Shown here piece after piece: positions 33,922 to 45,339 of a stretch of DNA of 64,000 nucleotides. The position numbers were made by a program, and so were the translations under genes. How positions within the stretch are numbered: position 1 is the first letter of the stretch; each line of letters begins with the position of its first letter. The stretch is from the NCBI GenBank assembly GCA_007644065.1, contig VJWN01000004.1:124001-188000 (forward strand), given 5' to 3'. The DNA is from Margaritispora aquatica. Its lineage: Eukaryota; Ascomycota; Leotiomycetes; Helotiales; Discinellaceae. The notes below the pieces were generated by a model. That model did no database searches, was not told the origin of the DNA, and was given only the letters and a program-made list of their open reading frames with translations.

Positions 33922-34558
33922 TGTTTGCACGCACCAGTTTAGCTGTGATGGAGGCGTTGGTTCGTGGTGCTGCTAGTGGGATGGGATGTGGAGAGCGCGT
34001 CGCGACTTGCCCTGGTGTTCAGCGCTGCAGGTAGAATTTAACCCCACCAAGTGAGTGAGTGGATGAGATGGGTGGGGTTTAAGCGAACCCCTTCTTTTTC
34101 TATGTCAATATACACATTACATAGTAAGGTAGGTAAATAGTTTACTTCCTCGATGGTTCTTTTGGATTTGCAATATTGAATGGAAGTGGTTTGAGTCTGT
34201 GGAGACGCTCAGAAATTATTTAGATCGGGGAGATTCTGCGTTCTTTGGGAAGCTTTCTTTCCAGTTGTAGGTCTAGGAAACTTTTCATTCAACATCATTC
34301 AATACAAACGAATTGAGCGGGGATAGGTATTCAGCAATGAAGTTATCTTCCCTGCTGCGAGCAGGGTGGTAGCTACGGCATTTTGGACCAATTTCATGGC
34401 TCTGTGTAATACTGAGAATTAGAATTTGAGCTATTCATTGTTGCGCTTGCAAATACATAGATTGGATGGTCCCGCTGAAGAGGAGAATTGTACATGGATA
34501 TCTACCTATATATTAGCTAATAGATGTGAATCTACCAACGAAGCAACTGGCAATAATC
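33922..34558. other. Intergenic, G-rich at its left end
   Basis: dad3 promoter and 3' region of the GST-fusion gene. Bases 33950-34085 are G-rich. No gene seen. Confidence 0.5.
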
Positions 34559-36199
34559 TCAAAAGAAAGCAATAGTCCTAATCTCAACACTCTCCCGCAT
34601 AGGCGCATCAGGCGGCGAAGTCGGGTCCTCAAAAGCAGTATGCCCCACAAACCTCGCCCTCCCATCCATCTCACTCTCATACGTCTTCAGCAAAATGACC
34701 TGCTCAGGCGTCATCTTGGGAAAATACCACCATTTATGACCCTTATTATATCGCATCACATAGTTCTCACCATTCCTGTCCCGGTATCTCAGGTGCAGCT
34801 TGAAGAAATCATCTTGTGGCGCGGATGGCACATCGCACATGGCTAATGGTCGCTCCTCCACGATACGGTGGATCGGCTTCCACACGTTGAAGAATGCTAC
34901 TCGGCGCGAGAGGAGCTCCTTAGCTTCGTCTGGGAGGAGCTGCTGGACGCGGATGGGACCCGACTCGGATGTATAGTCGCAGTGTACGAGCATGACGGGT
35001 GCACGCTGCGAGGTGTTAGTTTCCTGGGTGAGTTTCTTGGCTTGGTTCGTCTTCGAGCGTATCGTGTGATCGAAAACAAGGACGCGCTTGGCTCCTGTCA
35101 TTTTCCTCACTAGCTCCACGACTTCAGGATAGAAATTATCTCGGACTTTCTCCTCGTTCTCCCAGTCTGTGTAGGCAGTCTTGAAGTCGTGGACTGAGAA
35201 CCCGTTCTTGTCTGCGGTGAAGGAGTCGACTTTGTGCCAGCCATCCGTGATGCTTACTTCCTGTGGATCATCGCCCGGCTCGTGAATCCCGTTCGCCTTT
35301 TCCGTGTCGTAGAAGTATATCTCGGTTAATTTGTCAACATCTTTGGTGTAGTTGAATGTAGCTCTAACCGAGTTCTCTTTTTGCGGGCCATTTGTTTGTG
35401 AGCCATTGGTCGCTGCACTGCCTGTTTAGAGAAAGAAGGGTATTAATTCAACTACTTCAACTTTAAATGTACACGATAAGCAAGCAGAAAATCAGGCGTC
35501 CGAACCTGGAAGCAACGCCTTATCAACCGCGCCCTGTGTCTTTTGCCAGCAAGGCAACTTCTCTACGCCCTCCACCAACCATCGCTTCAGATTTGGGTAC
35601 TTGTCGAGTGGCAGTCTTTGTGCTGCGTGCAGATGCATAGGTGCTGCGACAGCGAGGTCTGCAATGGTGACTTGGTCGCCTGTGAGCCATTTCGTCTTGC
35701 TGAGTTGTGTATCAAGGATTTTGGCGTATTTATTCCACTTCGGAGCTTCCGCCTCAATGATAGACTCGTCAGGGTCGGCATTGAGTAGAGGTTTGACGAC
35801 GTATTCGACTAGGTAAACATCTATGTTGGGATTGTGTCAGTGAACGCCTCGCTTGAGAAATGGAGTATACGTACAGCAACTCTGGAACCACACAGAGCCT
35901 TCCCATAATAACCAGCGATTCACATCAGCTCGCTGCTTGAGATCCTTGGGGTACGGACTATCGTTTGTGCCGAGATCTGCTGCGTATTGCAAGATGGCGT
36001 TGGATTCGGTGATGATGCATGTCCCGTCTCGAGCGCTTGGAACAGTGGCATGGGGATTGATCTTCAGGTATTCTTCGCTCTTGTGAGCACCAGCGAAGTA
36101 GTCGACATGGTGGAATTCATATTTCGTGCCCAGTAAGTCCAGGCCTGCCAACACCTTTCGGCTATTAACTGTGCATGGGTCAAGGTAAACTTCGAGCAT
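34559..36199 (-). CDS. Glutathione S-transferase fused to an AsaB/CmcJ-like oxygenase domain
   Basis: A 500-residue two-domain protein. Exons 36199-35875, 35820-35506, 35421-34559. Residues 1-213 are a complete GST: thioredoxin fold with DPCTVNSRKV and NPHATVPSARDG...ITESNAIL, then an all-helical C domain with LTGDQVTIADLAVAAPMHLH. Residues about 220-500 belong to the AsaB/CmcJ-like group (fungal hydroxylase/desaturase, cephem methoxylase relatives): RATFNYTKD, VHCDYTSESGP, AFFNVWKPI, KHKWWYFPKMTPEQ-type region (here HKWWYFPKM) and a C-terminal MRESVEIRTIAFF. The second intron (35422-35505; donor GTTCGG, acceptor AACAG) lies between domains, keeps frame in phase 1, and the second domain has no Met of its own before its conserved core, so a fusion is the best reading. 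Substrate unknown; an oxidise-then-conjugate role is inferred. Confidence 0.8.
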
Positions 36200-37519
36200 T
36201 TTGTTTGTGTTGTTTTAATTGAAGAGCAATTCTTGAGTCAGTTGAATGTCAAGATTCAAAGAGTTATGTCTGCAATAGAATCTGAAGGGCAATAAGTATA
36301 TATATATATAAAGAAGTCATACCCCGCATTTTCCAGTAATTTGTATCCAGCATTCTGACTACCTTCAGAACACTGACGTTTCTGCGGTGCAACGGAAAGA
36401 GACAAAGAAAGCCATGTGAATCGGAACCCAAAATAGTTAAGCTTCCTGTTATCCAGCCGCAGTCCTTTCAGCTTTTGACTGATTAACTGGTTCTAGCCAC
36501 GAATGCGGGGTATGCTCTGTAGATCTTGAGACTTGATCGGAATTTGTCCATGTGAGGCTCAAGCCTTAAAGTATGATTCCCATTGATGCTCATTGGTAGC
36601 CAATAGTTTAATAAGTCATTTAGTAGTACGGTAGTACAAAAGTGGTGGCATGGCTTTGTGGGGAACATTGACTTGTGATCACGTTGTACCTCTATTCATT
36701 TAATATCTTGACCGCATAGCAAGAATCATGACTGCTGCATTCCAATTTCGAATATGTAGCTAAGCGAAGTAGAAGTTTATGTTCATCTTTGCAATCTGCT
36801 TGGAGACTTCTCCGATACGTCTATGTATGTTGACTTTGGGGGCAACGCTGAACCCACTCTGCGAATGAATTGGCCAGTAAAACAGCATATTGGAGGCTAG
36901 CCTAACCGATTTCGTGGCATTATATATCAGTTCTCAGCTGAAGAGCTCTCCAGCAGTTTATATTCAAAACCTACAGTGAATCAACAGATATGAAAAATAA
37001 AGATGAGAATCAAAGACCAAACTCCAGACTTCCACTGGCGGTACGCTATGGTGTGGTCCAAAATCAAAGTTCAACTCTGATCATGTGATAAGTATCATTT
37101 GTGCTCCTCTATTCGGCTACCAAGTGTCTAGATGTTTTGGAACCCGTTGGAAATAAGTTCTGCTCTATAATTTCGTATCTATTAGTACAGATACTTGCAT
37201 AGCGATAGGACCTTCAGTTTGGAATTATGAGAACTCCACCTCCACATGCCAAATTACTCTCTAAGCTAAACTACTTCTGTCATTTCAACTCCACATTAAC
37301 TTTTTAAAGCCAAAAAGAGCATTACATCACCTCAACAACGTCTCTCCGAATACATAGAGTATCTCATAACAACAACGCGCGAGACCTCCGAACACGAATT
37401 TCAGCGAATTTGCGGAGTGGTGAAGATCAGTCCATCAAGAGGTTACCCTCGTCACGAGCTCACCGCCTATTCTGGAAAACTCAATGAATTGAGTTTGAAG
37501 AATCGAGTCCACTCTTGAA
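36200..37519. other. Divergent promoter region of the GST fusion and betaine-reductase-like genes
   Basis: 1.3 kb without a gene. A (TA)n run lies at about 36298-36311. GATAAG occurs near 37086. No repeat array. Confidence 0.5.
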
Positions 37520-40500
37520 ATGGCAACCGAAAACAACAATGTGCCATTGACCATCAATGGGCATAGCAATGATGGGATCACAAATGTTATTTCGTCCTCT
37601 ACCAGTCATGAAACATCAGATGCAACTTTAACATCTAAAAAACCAATTATCGACACTACGAAGGATTTGTCGGCACTGATCAGCCTTCAGATGCGCAAAT
37701 CACCCGATGCTATTGCCCTCGAAGACGAAAGCACATCTTTGACTTATGCTGAACTTGATCAGAAAGTTGGTGTCCTTGCTGATCGTCTCCGTGATCATGG
37801 TGTGGGAAGAGACAGCTTGGTTGGAGTGCTTTTGAGCCGAAGTGCAAACTATGTGATTGCTTCACTTGCTGCTTTGCGAGCTGGAGGCGCATTTCTGGTC
37901 TTGGAGCTTGCATATCCACCAAATCTCTTGGTTGATGTGATTGAGGATGCAAAGCCAACCGTGGTAATCACAAATGCAACTCAAGCTAGTCAGATTGACG
38001 CCGAGATTCCTATCATTATTCTTGACGATCTCAAGTTAGATGAGTATGAGTTCACAAAACCCTTGAAGGAGCTTCCTCCTTTACCAGCCGAGGATGACTT
38101 GGAAAGATTGGCTTTTGTTTCATATTCATCTGGAAGTACGGGACGACCCAAAGGAATTCTTAATCCACACATGGCGCCAGTGCTCTCGTATGATCTAAGG
38201 TTCGGCCTCAGCGATCTTTCTCCTTCAGATCGCGTGGCTTGCAATGTTTTTTTCGTGTGGGAAATGCTTCGACCTCTTTTGAGAGGAGCAACAGTGATCT
38301 GTGTCCCAGACGAAGCGAGTTACGATCCTGTTGCGCTTGTTGATTTACTTGCACATAAACATGTCACGGAGACGCTGATGACTCCAACTCTTCTGGCAGC
38401 AGTTCTCTCAAGACACTCTGATATCCAGGCAGATCTTCCAGATCTTCGTACGTTATGGCTAAATGGCGAGGTTGTCACTACAGATTTGGCTCGTAGAGCA
38501 TTAAAAGCTTTGCCACAAACGCGCTTGCTCAATTGCTACAGTGCAAGTGAAACCCATGAGATTGCTTGTGGTGACATTCGAGATATAATTGATAATGAGA
38601 ATCCTTATTGTCCTGTTGGGCCTCCCATGGAGCTAGAACATATTCATATCCTCAATGAAAGTGGTCAGAAGGTCGACACAGGTGTGGCTGGAGAATTGTT
38701 CATTGGCGGGGATCTACTTGCTCGAGGGTATCTGAATCTTCCAGATACTACTGCGGAAGCTTTCATATCAAATCCTTTCGATTCTACACCAGGATCCCGG
38801 ATGTACCGAACTGGAGATTTGGCACGCATGCTACCCTCTGGAGTTCTTGAAATCACTGGACGTGTTGGTGCAATGATCAAGATTAGAGGGTATTCTGTGG
38901 TACCTGGAAAGGTCGAGAATGCTATCATTGAGAAGTTGGCCGTTAAGCAATGCGCAGTGATTGCTCATGGAGAAGGATTAGATCGCCAATTGGTCGCCTA
39001 TATTGTTCGTGATAAGGATGAGCCAGGAGATCGTGTTATCCCCATAATCGATGAGGCTGGCTACAGCTTGGTAGCTCGCAGGCCACTGTCTGCGGCACTG
39101 GCCTCTTACATGATTCCTGCCTTGTGGGTTGAGCTTGATGAGCTACCTACCAACAGAGTATCTGGAAAAGCCGATCTTAAGCGATTACCGCCTCCTGTTG
39201 TTTCCATCTCGACTATCTTCAACCACACAAAAACAGAGCGCGATACAAGCATCAATATCGAGGCAATCGCGGAGCTGTGGGCCGCATCTCTCAACGTGCC
39301 ATTCAGCTCTGTAACAAAAGAGCATACCTTCTTTGATCTTGGAGGACACTCATTGACTCTAGTTGATCTTGCAACGAAGCTATCAAGAACTTTCGGTCTT
39401 TCAGTTCCCGTTGCTCGACTTGTGGTTGAGCCCACGCTTGAAGGTCATCTTCAGGTTGTTCGATCAATTCGTGATGGTAATACTGCGGCTGTACAGGCTG
39501 ATTTGCCTGCCGTCCTTCGCGCAGACTCTATTCTTGATGAGGACATCAAAGCATCTGGAACCCCTATGTGCTCGCTTAGCAAAGCGAGCACAGTATTACT
39601 GACTGGAGCGACTGGTTTCTTAGGTGCATTCCTTCTTAGCGATCTACTTGAATCAACATCAGCTCGTATATTATGCTTGGTGCGCTTCAGCGATCCCACG
39701 GAGGAGGATGCATCAGCTGGCATAGCAAGAATTCGCAAGAATTTACTCGACTTAGGATTGTGGCATGATTCAATTCTCGAACGTATTGATGTTCTGCCTG
39801 GCAATCTGTCTCAGAAGCGACTTGGTCTTTCGCCTGATGCTTACAAGGAACTTGTTTCGGATGTCCAAGTTATCATCCACGCTGCAGCAACCGTTAATCT
39901 AGTCTATCCCTATGCTGCACTACGCGATGCTAATGTTGGTGGCACGAGAGAGATTTTACGTCTAGCAAGCCAGAGTGGTGCAACTGTCCAATACATCTCT
40001 ACAAATGGCGTCTTACCACCTTCGACTACATCTTGGCCAGAAAGCTCTATAATCAAGGTAGATGATGTCCCAGATAAGTTAGTTGATGGCTATGGTCAAA
40101 CCAAATATGTTGCCGAAGAACTTGTCCACGAGGCAGGTCGTCGTGGTATGCCAGTCCGAATTCTTCGTGCAGGAACTATTAGTGGACACAGCACGTCTGG
40201 CTCGACTAACACATATGATCTGTTCACTGCTCTCATCGTCGAGTCTTTGCGTCTGGGCTACTCTCCTGACATTTCAGGCTGGCGTGCCGAGATGACACCA
40301 GTCGATCATGTTAGCAGAGCGATCATGCATCTTTCAGAGGATTCGAATACGAAGCAAGTTGTCTTCCACCTTGGAGACTCAGATCCAGTCCCCACTCAAT
40401 CTTTATTCGATGATCTTGCAAAACTCGGATATACGACACAACCTTTGGCATGGGACAAATGGGTTCCACTCTGGGCTGAAAAGAGAGGATCTGCCAAGAG

Positions 40501-41482
40501 GGGAGCTGGTGCATTCACAGCTGATATCCTTCGGGGTGGAATGCCAACTGTTGAATTCTTGAAAGACATCACCATTCTCGGCGACGAATCTACTAAGCCT
40601 GTTCTTGGTGACCTTCAGCGTCCCAAGATTGATGTTAAACTACTAGAAATCTATGCTCGTCACTGGTTTGCTCGGGGCTGGCTACCACAACCACCATTGC
40701 GCTTAAATCAAGCCAATGGTTTGGCTAAGCGTATCATCAAAGGCCCTCTCAGCGGACTCGTAGCAGTCATCACAGGAGCAAGTTCTGGGATTGGTGCTGC
40801 AACTGCAACTGCTCTGGCAAAAGAAGGAGCCCATGTCGTCCTCGCAGCTCGTCGCACCGAGGCTCTCGAAACTCTCAAAAAGAGTATTTCAAGCTACGGA
40901 GGTAAAGTCCTTGTTCACCAAACAGACGTCACAAAGAGGGAGCAAGTCGAATCACTCATCAGCATAACCGAATCCTCCCTCGGTCCAGTCGACATTCTCG
41001 TCTCCTGCGCAGGCGTCATGTATTTCACCATGATGGCTAATGCCCACGTGGACGAATGGGAGCGCACAGTTGACGTGAACTGCAAAGGCCTCCTTCACTG
41101 CCTCTCTTCAACCGTACCCTCCATGCTCTCTCGCGGCAAAGGCCACATCGTAGCCATCTCTTCGGACGCAGGACGAAAGTGCTTCCCCGGTCTCGGTGTC
41201 TACTCAGCTAGCAAGTTCTTCGTCGAAGCTACGCTGCAAGCGCTGCGTGTTGAGACTGCGGGGACAGGCTTGAGAGTCACGAGTGTACAGCCTGGTAATG
41301 TGGCAACGGAGCTCTTGGCTATGTCGACGGATAAGGAGGCTCTCGCCAAGTATGGAGAGCCTTCTGGGGCGAAGGTTCTGGATGCAGAGGATGTGGCTAA
41401 TTCGATTGTTTATGCGTTGAGGCAGCCGCAGCATGTTGCTGTTAATGAGGTGCTCATTGAACCTCGTGATGAGCCGATTTGA
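37520..41482 (+). CDS. ATRR: NRPS-like carboxylic acid reductase A-T-R1-R2, glycine betaine reductase type
   Basis: A 1320-residue intronless enzyme with the architecture of Aspergillus nidulans ATRR, which reduces glycine betaine to choline by way of betaine aldehyde. Order: adenylation domain about 45-555 (SYSSGSTGRPKG 201-212, NGEVVTTD, SASETHE, YRTGDLA 429-435, GRVGAMIKIRGYSV); carrier domain with FFDLGGHSL and pantetheine Ser611; thioester reductase R1 with VLLTGATGFLG (692-702) and YGQTK (858-862); classical SDR R2 with TGASSGIG (1085-1092), catalytic Ser about 1214 and YSASK (1228-1232). The A4 region reads VFFVWEML where amino-acid-activating domains have FDxSxWE: the Asp that holds a substrate amino group is absent, as expected for a quaternary-amine substrate. 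Other carboxylic acids remain possible. The R2-coding part is more C-ending in codon use than the rest. Confidence 0.87.
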   Translation: MATENNNVPLTINGHSNDGITNVISSSTSHETSDATLTSKKPIIDTTKDLSALISLQMRKSPDAIALEDESTSLTYAELDQKVGVLADRLRDHGVGRDSLVGVLLSRSANYVIASLAALRAGGAFLVLELAYPPNLLVDVIEDAKPTVVITNATQASQIDAEIPIIILDDLKLDEYEFTKPLKELPPLPAEDDLERLAFVSYSSGSTGRPKGILNPHMAPVLSYDLRFGLSDLSPSDRVACNVFFVWEMLRPLLRGATVICVPDEASYDPVALVDLLAHKHVTETLMTPTLLAAVLSRHSDIQADLPDLRTLWLNGEVVTTDLARRALKALPQTRLLNCYSASETHEIACGDIRDIIDNENPYCPVGPPMELEHIHILNESGQKVDTGVAGELFIGGDLLARGYLNLPDTTAEAFISNPFDSTPGSRMYRTGDLARMLPSGVLEITGRVGAMIKIRGYSVVPGKVENAIIEKLAVKQCAVIAHGEGLDRQLVAYIVRDKDEPGDRVIPIIDEAGYSLVARRPLSAALASYMIPALWVELDELPTNRVSGKADLKRLPPPVVSISTIFNHTKTERDTSINIEAIAELWAASLNVPFSSVTKEHTFFDLGGHSLTLVDLATKLSRTFGLSVPVARLVVEPTLEGHLQVVRSIRDGNTAAVQADLPAVLRADSILDEDIKASGTPMCSLSKASTVLLTGATGFLGAFLLSDLLESTSARILCLVRFSDPTEEDASAGIARIRKNLLDLGLWHDSILERIDVLPGNLSQKRLGLSPDAYKELVSDVQVIIHAAATVNLVYPYAALRDANVGGTREILRLASQSGATVQYISTNGVLPPSTTSWPESSIIKVDDVPDKLVDGYGQTKYVAEELVHEAGRRGMPVRILRAGTISGHSTSGSTNTYDLFTALIVESLRLGYSPDISGWRAEMTPVDHVSRAIMHLSEDSNTKQVVFHLGDSDPVPTQSLFDDLAKLGYTTQPLAWDKWVPLWAEKRGSAKRGAGAFTADILRGGMPTVEFLKDITILGDESTKPVLGDLQRPKIDVKLLEIYARHWFARGWLPQPPLRLNQANGLAKRIIKGPLSGLVAVITGASSGIGAATATALAKEGAHVVLAARRTEALETLKKSISSYGGKVLVHQTDVTKREQVESLISITESSLGPVDILVSCAGVMYFTMMANAHVDEWERTVDVNCKGLLHCLSSTVPSMLSRGKGHIVAISSDAGRKCFPGLGVYSASKFFVEATLQALRVETAGTGLRVTSVQPGNVATELLAMSTDKEALAKYGEPSGAKVLDAEDVANSIVYALRQPQHVAVNEVLIEPRDEPI

Positions 41483-41846
41483 GGGGTTGGTAATTTGTGA
41501 TTAATTGTTAGTGAGCAAGACAGAGATAGACAATGAATATGTGGACAGCGTTGGGGTAGACGATGAATTGAACACTTTAGCATAATTTTATTAGCACTTT
41601 CATTTATGACTCTCTTTTGCAGTGTCCACAAATTTTGAGAACTAGCCACGAGACTCTTATGTGTACTTGTTCAAGCAACGAGGAAGTTTAGATTATTTCG
41701 TCTTGTTGAAAGACAACCTCATACCAAGAAGCGAATTCCTCCACCCAGCATTCACAGCACCACCTCAGCAATCCCACCCAACCAATCACCCTCTTCGTGA
41801 TTTCCCTCCTTGACATCTTCTCATAACTCTCACTTACACCCAAAAC
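41483..41846. other. Convergent intergenic region
   Basis: Shared 3' region of the reductase and the secreted-protein gene; C-rich from about 41700. No gene. Confidence 0.55.
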
Positions 41847-42663
41847 TTATGCAATATCGCACCTAACAACCTTCTGGTAATCATGCTGGGTATTAGTCCA
41901 CATGGAACCACAGTAGTTCTTCTCATCATAGCTGCGATCCGCATAGCAATTGCCCACCCAGCGATCATTCCACGTGAGCAGACTGCCCACGAAATTGCCC
42001 TCCTTGATGGTGCTCCAGTCCCGGATGCCGCCGTCGCACTTGTCCATCCAGTACCAGTTGCCATACAGCATGAACGCCGTGTAGCAGGCCGCGAACTGGA
42101 ACGTGCTCGTTACTTGCGCCGCCTCGCAGACTGGGAAGCCCCAGTACGTGGCCACGACGTCGCCGTAGCTGCGTGATGGTGTGTTAGTCATGGTCTTGGT
42201 TTTGGTGTTGACTTGGAGTGCAGGTGTGGGAGTGGGTGTGGGTGTGGGGAAGGACCTACTACAAGCATAGCTCGGGGGTGCATGTCGTCCAGGTGTTGTG
42301 GAAGAATGCAATGTCGTTGCCTCCTCGCTCTGTTTCTGTGTTAGCAACTATCCATATCTTGTAATCTCGAGAAGGCATTTACTCATGAGAGAAGGTGTGA
42401 CTCCAGATGCGGTAAGATTCTTGAAAAGAGCAATCTCTTCAGCAGTGTATGGCTGCACGAGTTAGCGAGTTTCCATCAAGTGAAGGATATCGGAGAAAGC
42501 TTACACGTTCACCAGTTACGACTCCATTCTGGTCTTTGAAAGTGATCACTGGCAGCAGTTCAGCTGGAAGCTCAAGCAAGACCACATCAGTGGTATTTGT
42601 AGGAGCTGCTGAGACAGCAGCAAAGCTTGCGAGTGCAGCGATGAGGGAGGTGATTTTGACCAT
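41847..42663 (-). CDS. Small secreted Cys-rich protein with pro-region
   Basis: A 205-residue protein from four exons: 42663-42505, 42452-42383, 42329-42263, 42168-41847; introns 52, 53 and 94 nt, all phase-consistent. The N terminus (MVKITSLIAALASFAAVSAA) is a clear signal peptide. A pro-region of about 65 residues ends at LMKR, a Kex2-type dibasic site created exactly at an exon junction, followed by GGNDIAFFHNTW. The mature part has eight Cys (in TTC, ELC, PVC, AAC, DKC, GNC, NYC, VRC contexts) and many aromatic residues (YWGFP, GNWYWMDKCDGG, WNDRW). Eight Cys suggest four disulphides. I recognise no family. Size, secretion signal, pro-peptide and Cys content fit an extracellular effector-like or antimicrobial protein, which is inference. 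Confidence 0.75.
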
Positions 42664-45339
42664 GGTGTCGGTTTTGATTATTGATGCTCAGCTTTGGATT
42701 GGAAGAAGGCGAGTGATGAGTGAGAAGTGGTGAGGAAGTGGAAATGCAGTGTTTTATACCTCAAGCTTCATCTTGTCTATTGTCTCATCTCGCTTGGAGA
42801 TCTGAAGTCACCGTATCAGCACATGTCAACATGTCGCTGCGACTTGGATACCCGATGCTTGCAAGTTCAACGATATCTATTCCTTTGACCACACAAGCAA
42901 GCATCAAGGACGTTTCTCCGTTTCCTTGCCCTGGTTGTTAGCAATCGGTCTATTTTACTTCCTGAAGTAGCCATGTCTCCGCTTAAACCTGCATTATTGT
43001 CATGTCATGCGGATAATCTATTCAGACATGTGTTCTTACTTGGAGATAATCTGGATAAGTGAATGAACAAGCGACGAGGTTCATCGCTTCAGGAGTGAGA
43101 ATCAGGTTGAGTAGTGGATCACTCATGTTAGGCGAGGTCGACTCTCTCGCATCCTTACTTGCATGTTAAGAATGGCTGAGAGGTCGTTTGATATCTTCCT
43201 TTAGCACATCTACTCCCTTGTCATATATTTTATTAATTTCAGAATTCACACAAATCCCACTGATTGATCACATTGCTTTCGCTCCAAATGCCAACACTGA
43301 TTGGATTTAATCGTGAGCTTTGGTGCTATCACTTCACAAACTCACTCACTTTAAAGCCGTACTGCCCCCCCAAACCTTCACCCTTCAGCCCCATCGACTG
43401 TCAACCTACCATGAACAACTTCGACAGGGAACTAAGCATGGTAGGAATTCAGCCAGAGAGAAGTGGCATAAACCCTTGTACACAAGCCAAGAGTCTCGCT
43501 TCGGAGCCATCTCCGCCATGGACTCCACTATCACTTTTTAAAAGAGGAAGGGTACAAACGTATCTGAATTTTGATCCCCCACCTGCCTTTTCGAACTGTA
43601 GATATATGCACTCTTAGGATTAAGTAGATTGCTAGATCTTGGCATGCAAGGCTAGGTGACATGTTCCTCGTTTGTTTCTCCGGTTGTTGTTGCTATTGTG
43701 CTTGAATCTTGCTCGATCGTTGGCATGAGCAGATGATTTATCACACCGCCGACTATCTGCATTCACTCAAATTAACCGGTAATTTAATTCTAGAGTCTAG
43801 GTCTGATTCGAAGCTCATGTTCTATCGAGCTTCGTAGTGCAAGAAGTTGCAATTGCGTAAATTTCGAAAATTCGTTACATACCTGTGTAGGCTCAGACAA
43901 GCATCAGCTGTTTATCCAAGATCATCAACTGCGCCAGATACCTAGTCTAGGAACACTCACAAGCTCATGGGATGTATCTCCTTGCTCTTCTCTGTGCTAC
44001 CGTCAGTTTCTGGTACCCCCATATCACCTCAAAAGCTCATGGTCTAAATATCCCATTCCTCCGCCATAACCTCCTCAACTTGAAATCCCAATTTCAATCA
44101 AAAACCACAAGTTAAAGGCCGAAACCCCATCCATAGCTACAAATTCAAAGCAGCCGACCATTCCCTGGACAATTAGACAGACATCGATTGACTACTTTAT
44201 CCTCCTCTTCCTCTTTCTCTTCCTCATCACCCACTCACTCCCTCATGCTCGCCAACCCTAACCCCAACCCCAACCCCTACCCTTTTATGCTTAATTCAAC
44301 CAACCGAGCCTCTCGCTTCGTCTTCCCAGCTCTGGTTGGTTCACTACCACAAGACCTGTCTCCGCCAAGCACCCTGAAAATGCTTCCCTGCGAAAGACAG
44401 GCCTGCTACGAGCCCACGATCCAATCACAAACGGTCCATCGCAAACTTTCCCGTTCCGTGCTCTGCTCTGCTAAAGGCAACGCTCGCGAAAGTTGGTTTG
44501 CAGGAACGTTTTGCCTCAAAGGGTTCGGGAGGAGCCGCTCGTATCTGGTCGCGAGCGATGGATGCCCTGACTGAGATTGATTCTGCCACGTGCGGTTGCT
44601 TCCTTGCTTGGTTGTGTATGTTGGTGGAACGAACGAGCGAATCGCTTTGCTTCTCCAACAGTAAGGGGAGGGGTGGGGGGAATGCTTACAAAGACTTCTT
44701 TGAGATCTATCTACCTCTGTAGATTCGTAGAGCAGATTCGATACATGGGTTCTTGGATCTATGGATCTGGATTGTGAAAACGTATGCTGCTTCCTATCAA
44801 CCGAGATTTGAAAATCGACTCGGCAACCGGTTGCTCATAGATAGAGGTCGTGTTTGTCACTTCTTCAGGACTTAGGAATGACTGTGCTTGACGTCTCGCC
44901 GAGGGAAGCGTTGCAATTCTCTAGTCAGGACGACCTTGTTGCTTGTGTTATCATCATCTGCAATGTGACGATTTCTCACCGCGATTTTTTCAACACTTCG
45001 CCAGTGTCATGGGCATGTTTTCTCAATCACTCTTCAAAACTTAGCTTGATATTGCTTGATTCATTCCTCTACAAAAAGAACACTAGCACAATCACATAAC
45101 ACACCTTCATGTTCTTACAGTGCTTTAAATTTCCTACCAAACTCCTCAAGCCCAGCACTTGCTAAGACCAGATGAGCGAAATCTCAACCTATCCACCAGT
45201 CAACTATGGGAACGAACGCCATAAGTGCAACAGACACCAGATACTAGACTCCAAATCCAACTCTAAATCCAATCAAATGAGCATAGAATCGCTTCCTCAT
45301 AGGGAAAAAACACTACACGACAACCAACATACCGCCATC
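42664..45339. other. Large gene-poor interval
   Basis: 2.7 kb with no convincing gene. A 128-codon frame at 44188-44574 is Ser/Asn-Pro low complexity produced by a C-rich block (44200-44420, including an AACCCC-type stretch) and is not accepted. 44500-44770 is G-rich. No transposon motifs seen. Confidence 0.5.

Noticed and set aside
37520..41482. Core gene of a secondary-metabolite NRPS cluster
   Set aside because: Domain order A-T-R1-R2 and the missing Asp fit a betaine-reductase-type primary-metabolism enzyme; no condensation domain, and no cluster regulator nearby.
44251..44282. Telomere-like CCCTAA/AACCCC stretch
   Set aside because: Only a few imperfect units inside a C-rich block, far from any array.
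44188..44574. 128-codon ORF as a gene
   Set aside because: Content is Ser/Asn-Pro low complexity generated by a C-rich block; no domain, no supporting splice or start context.
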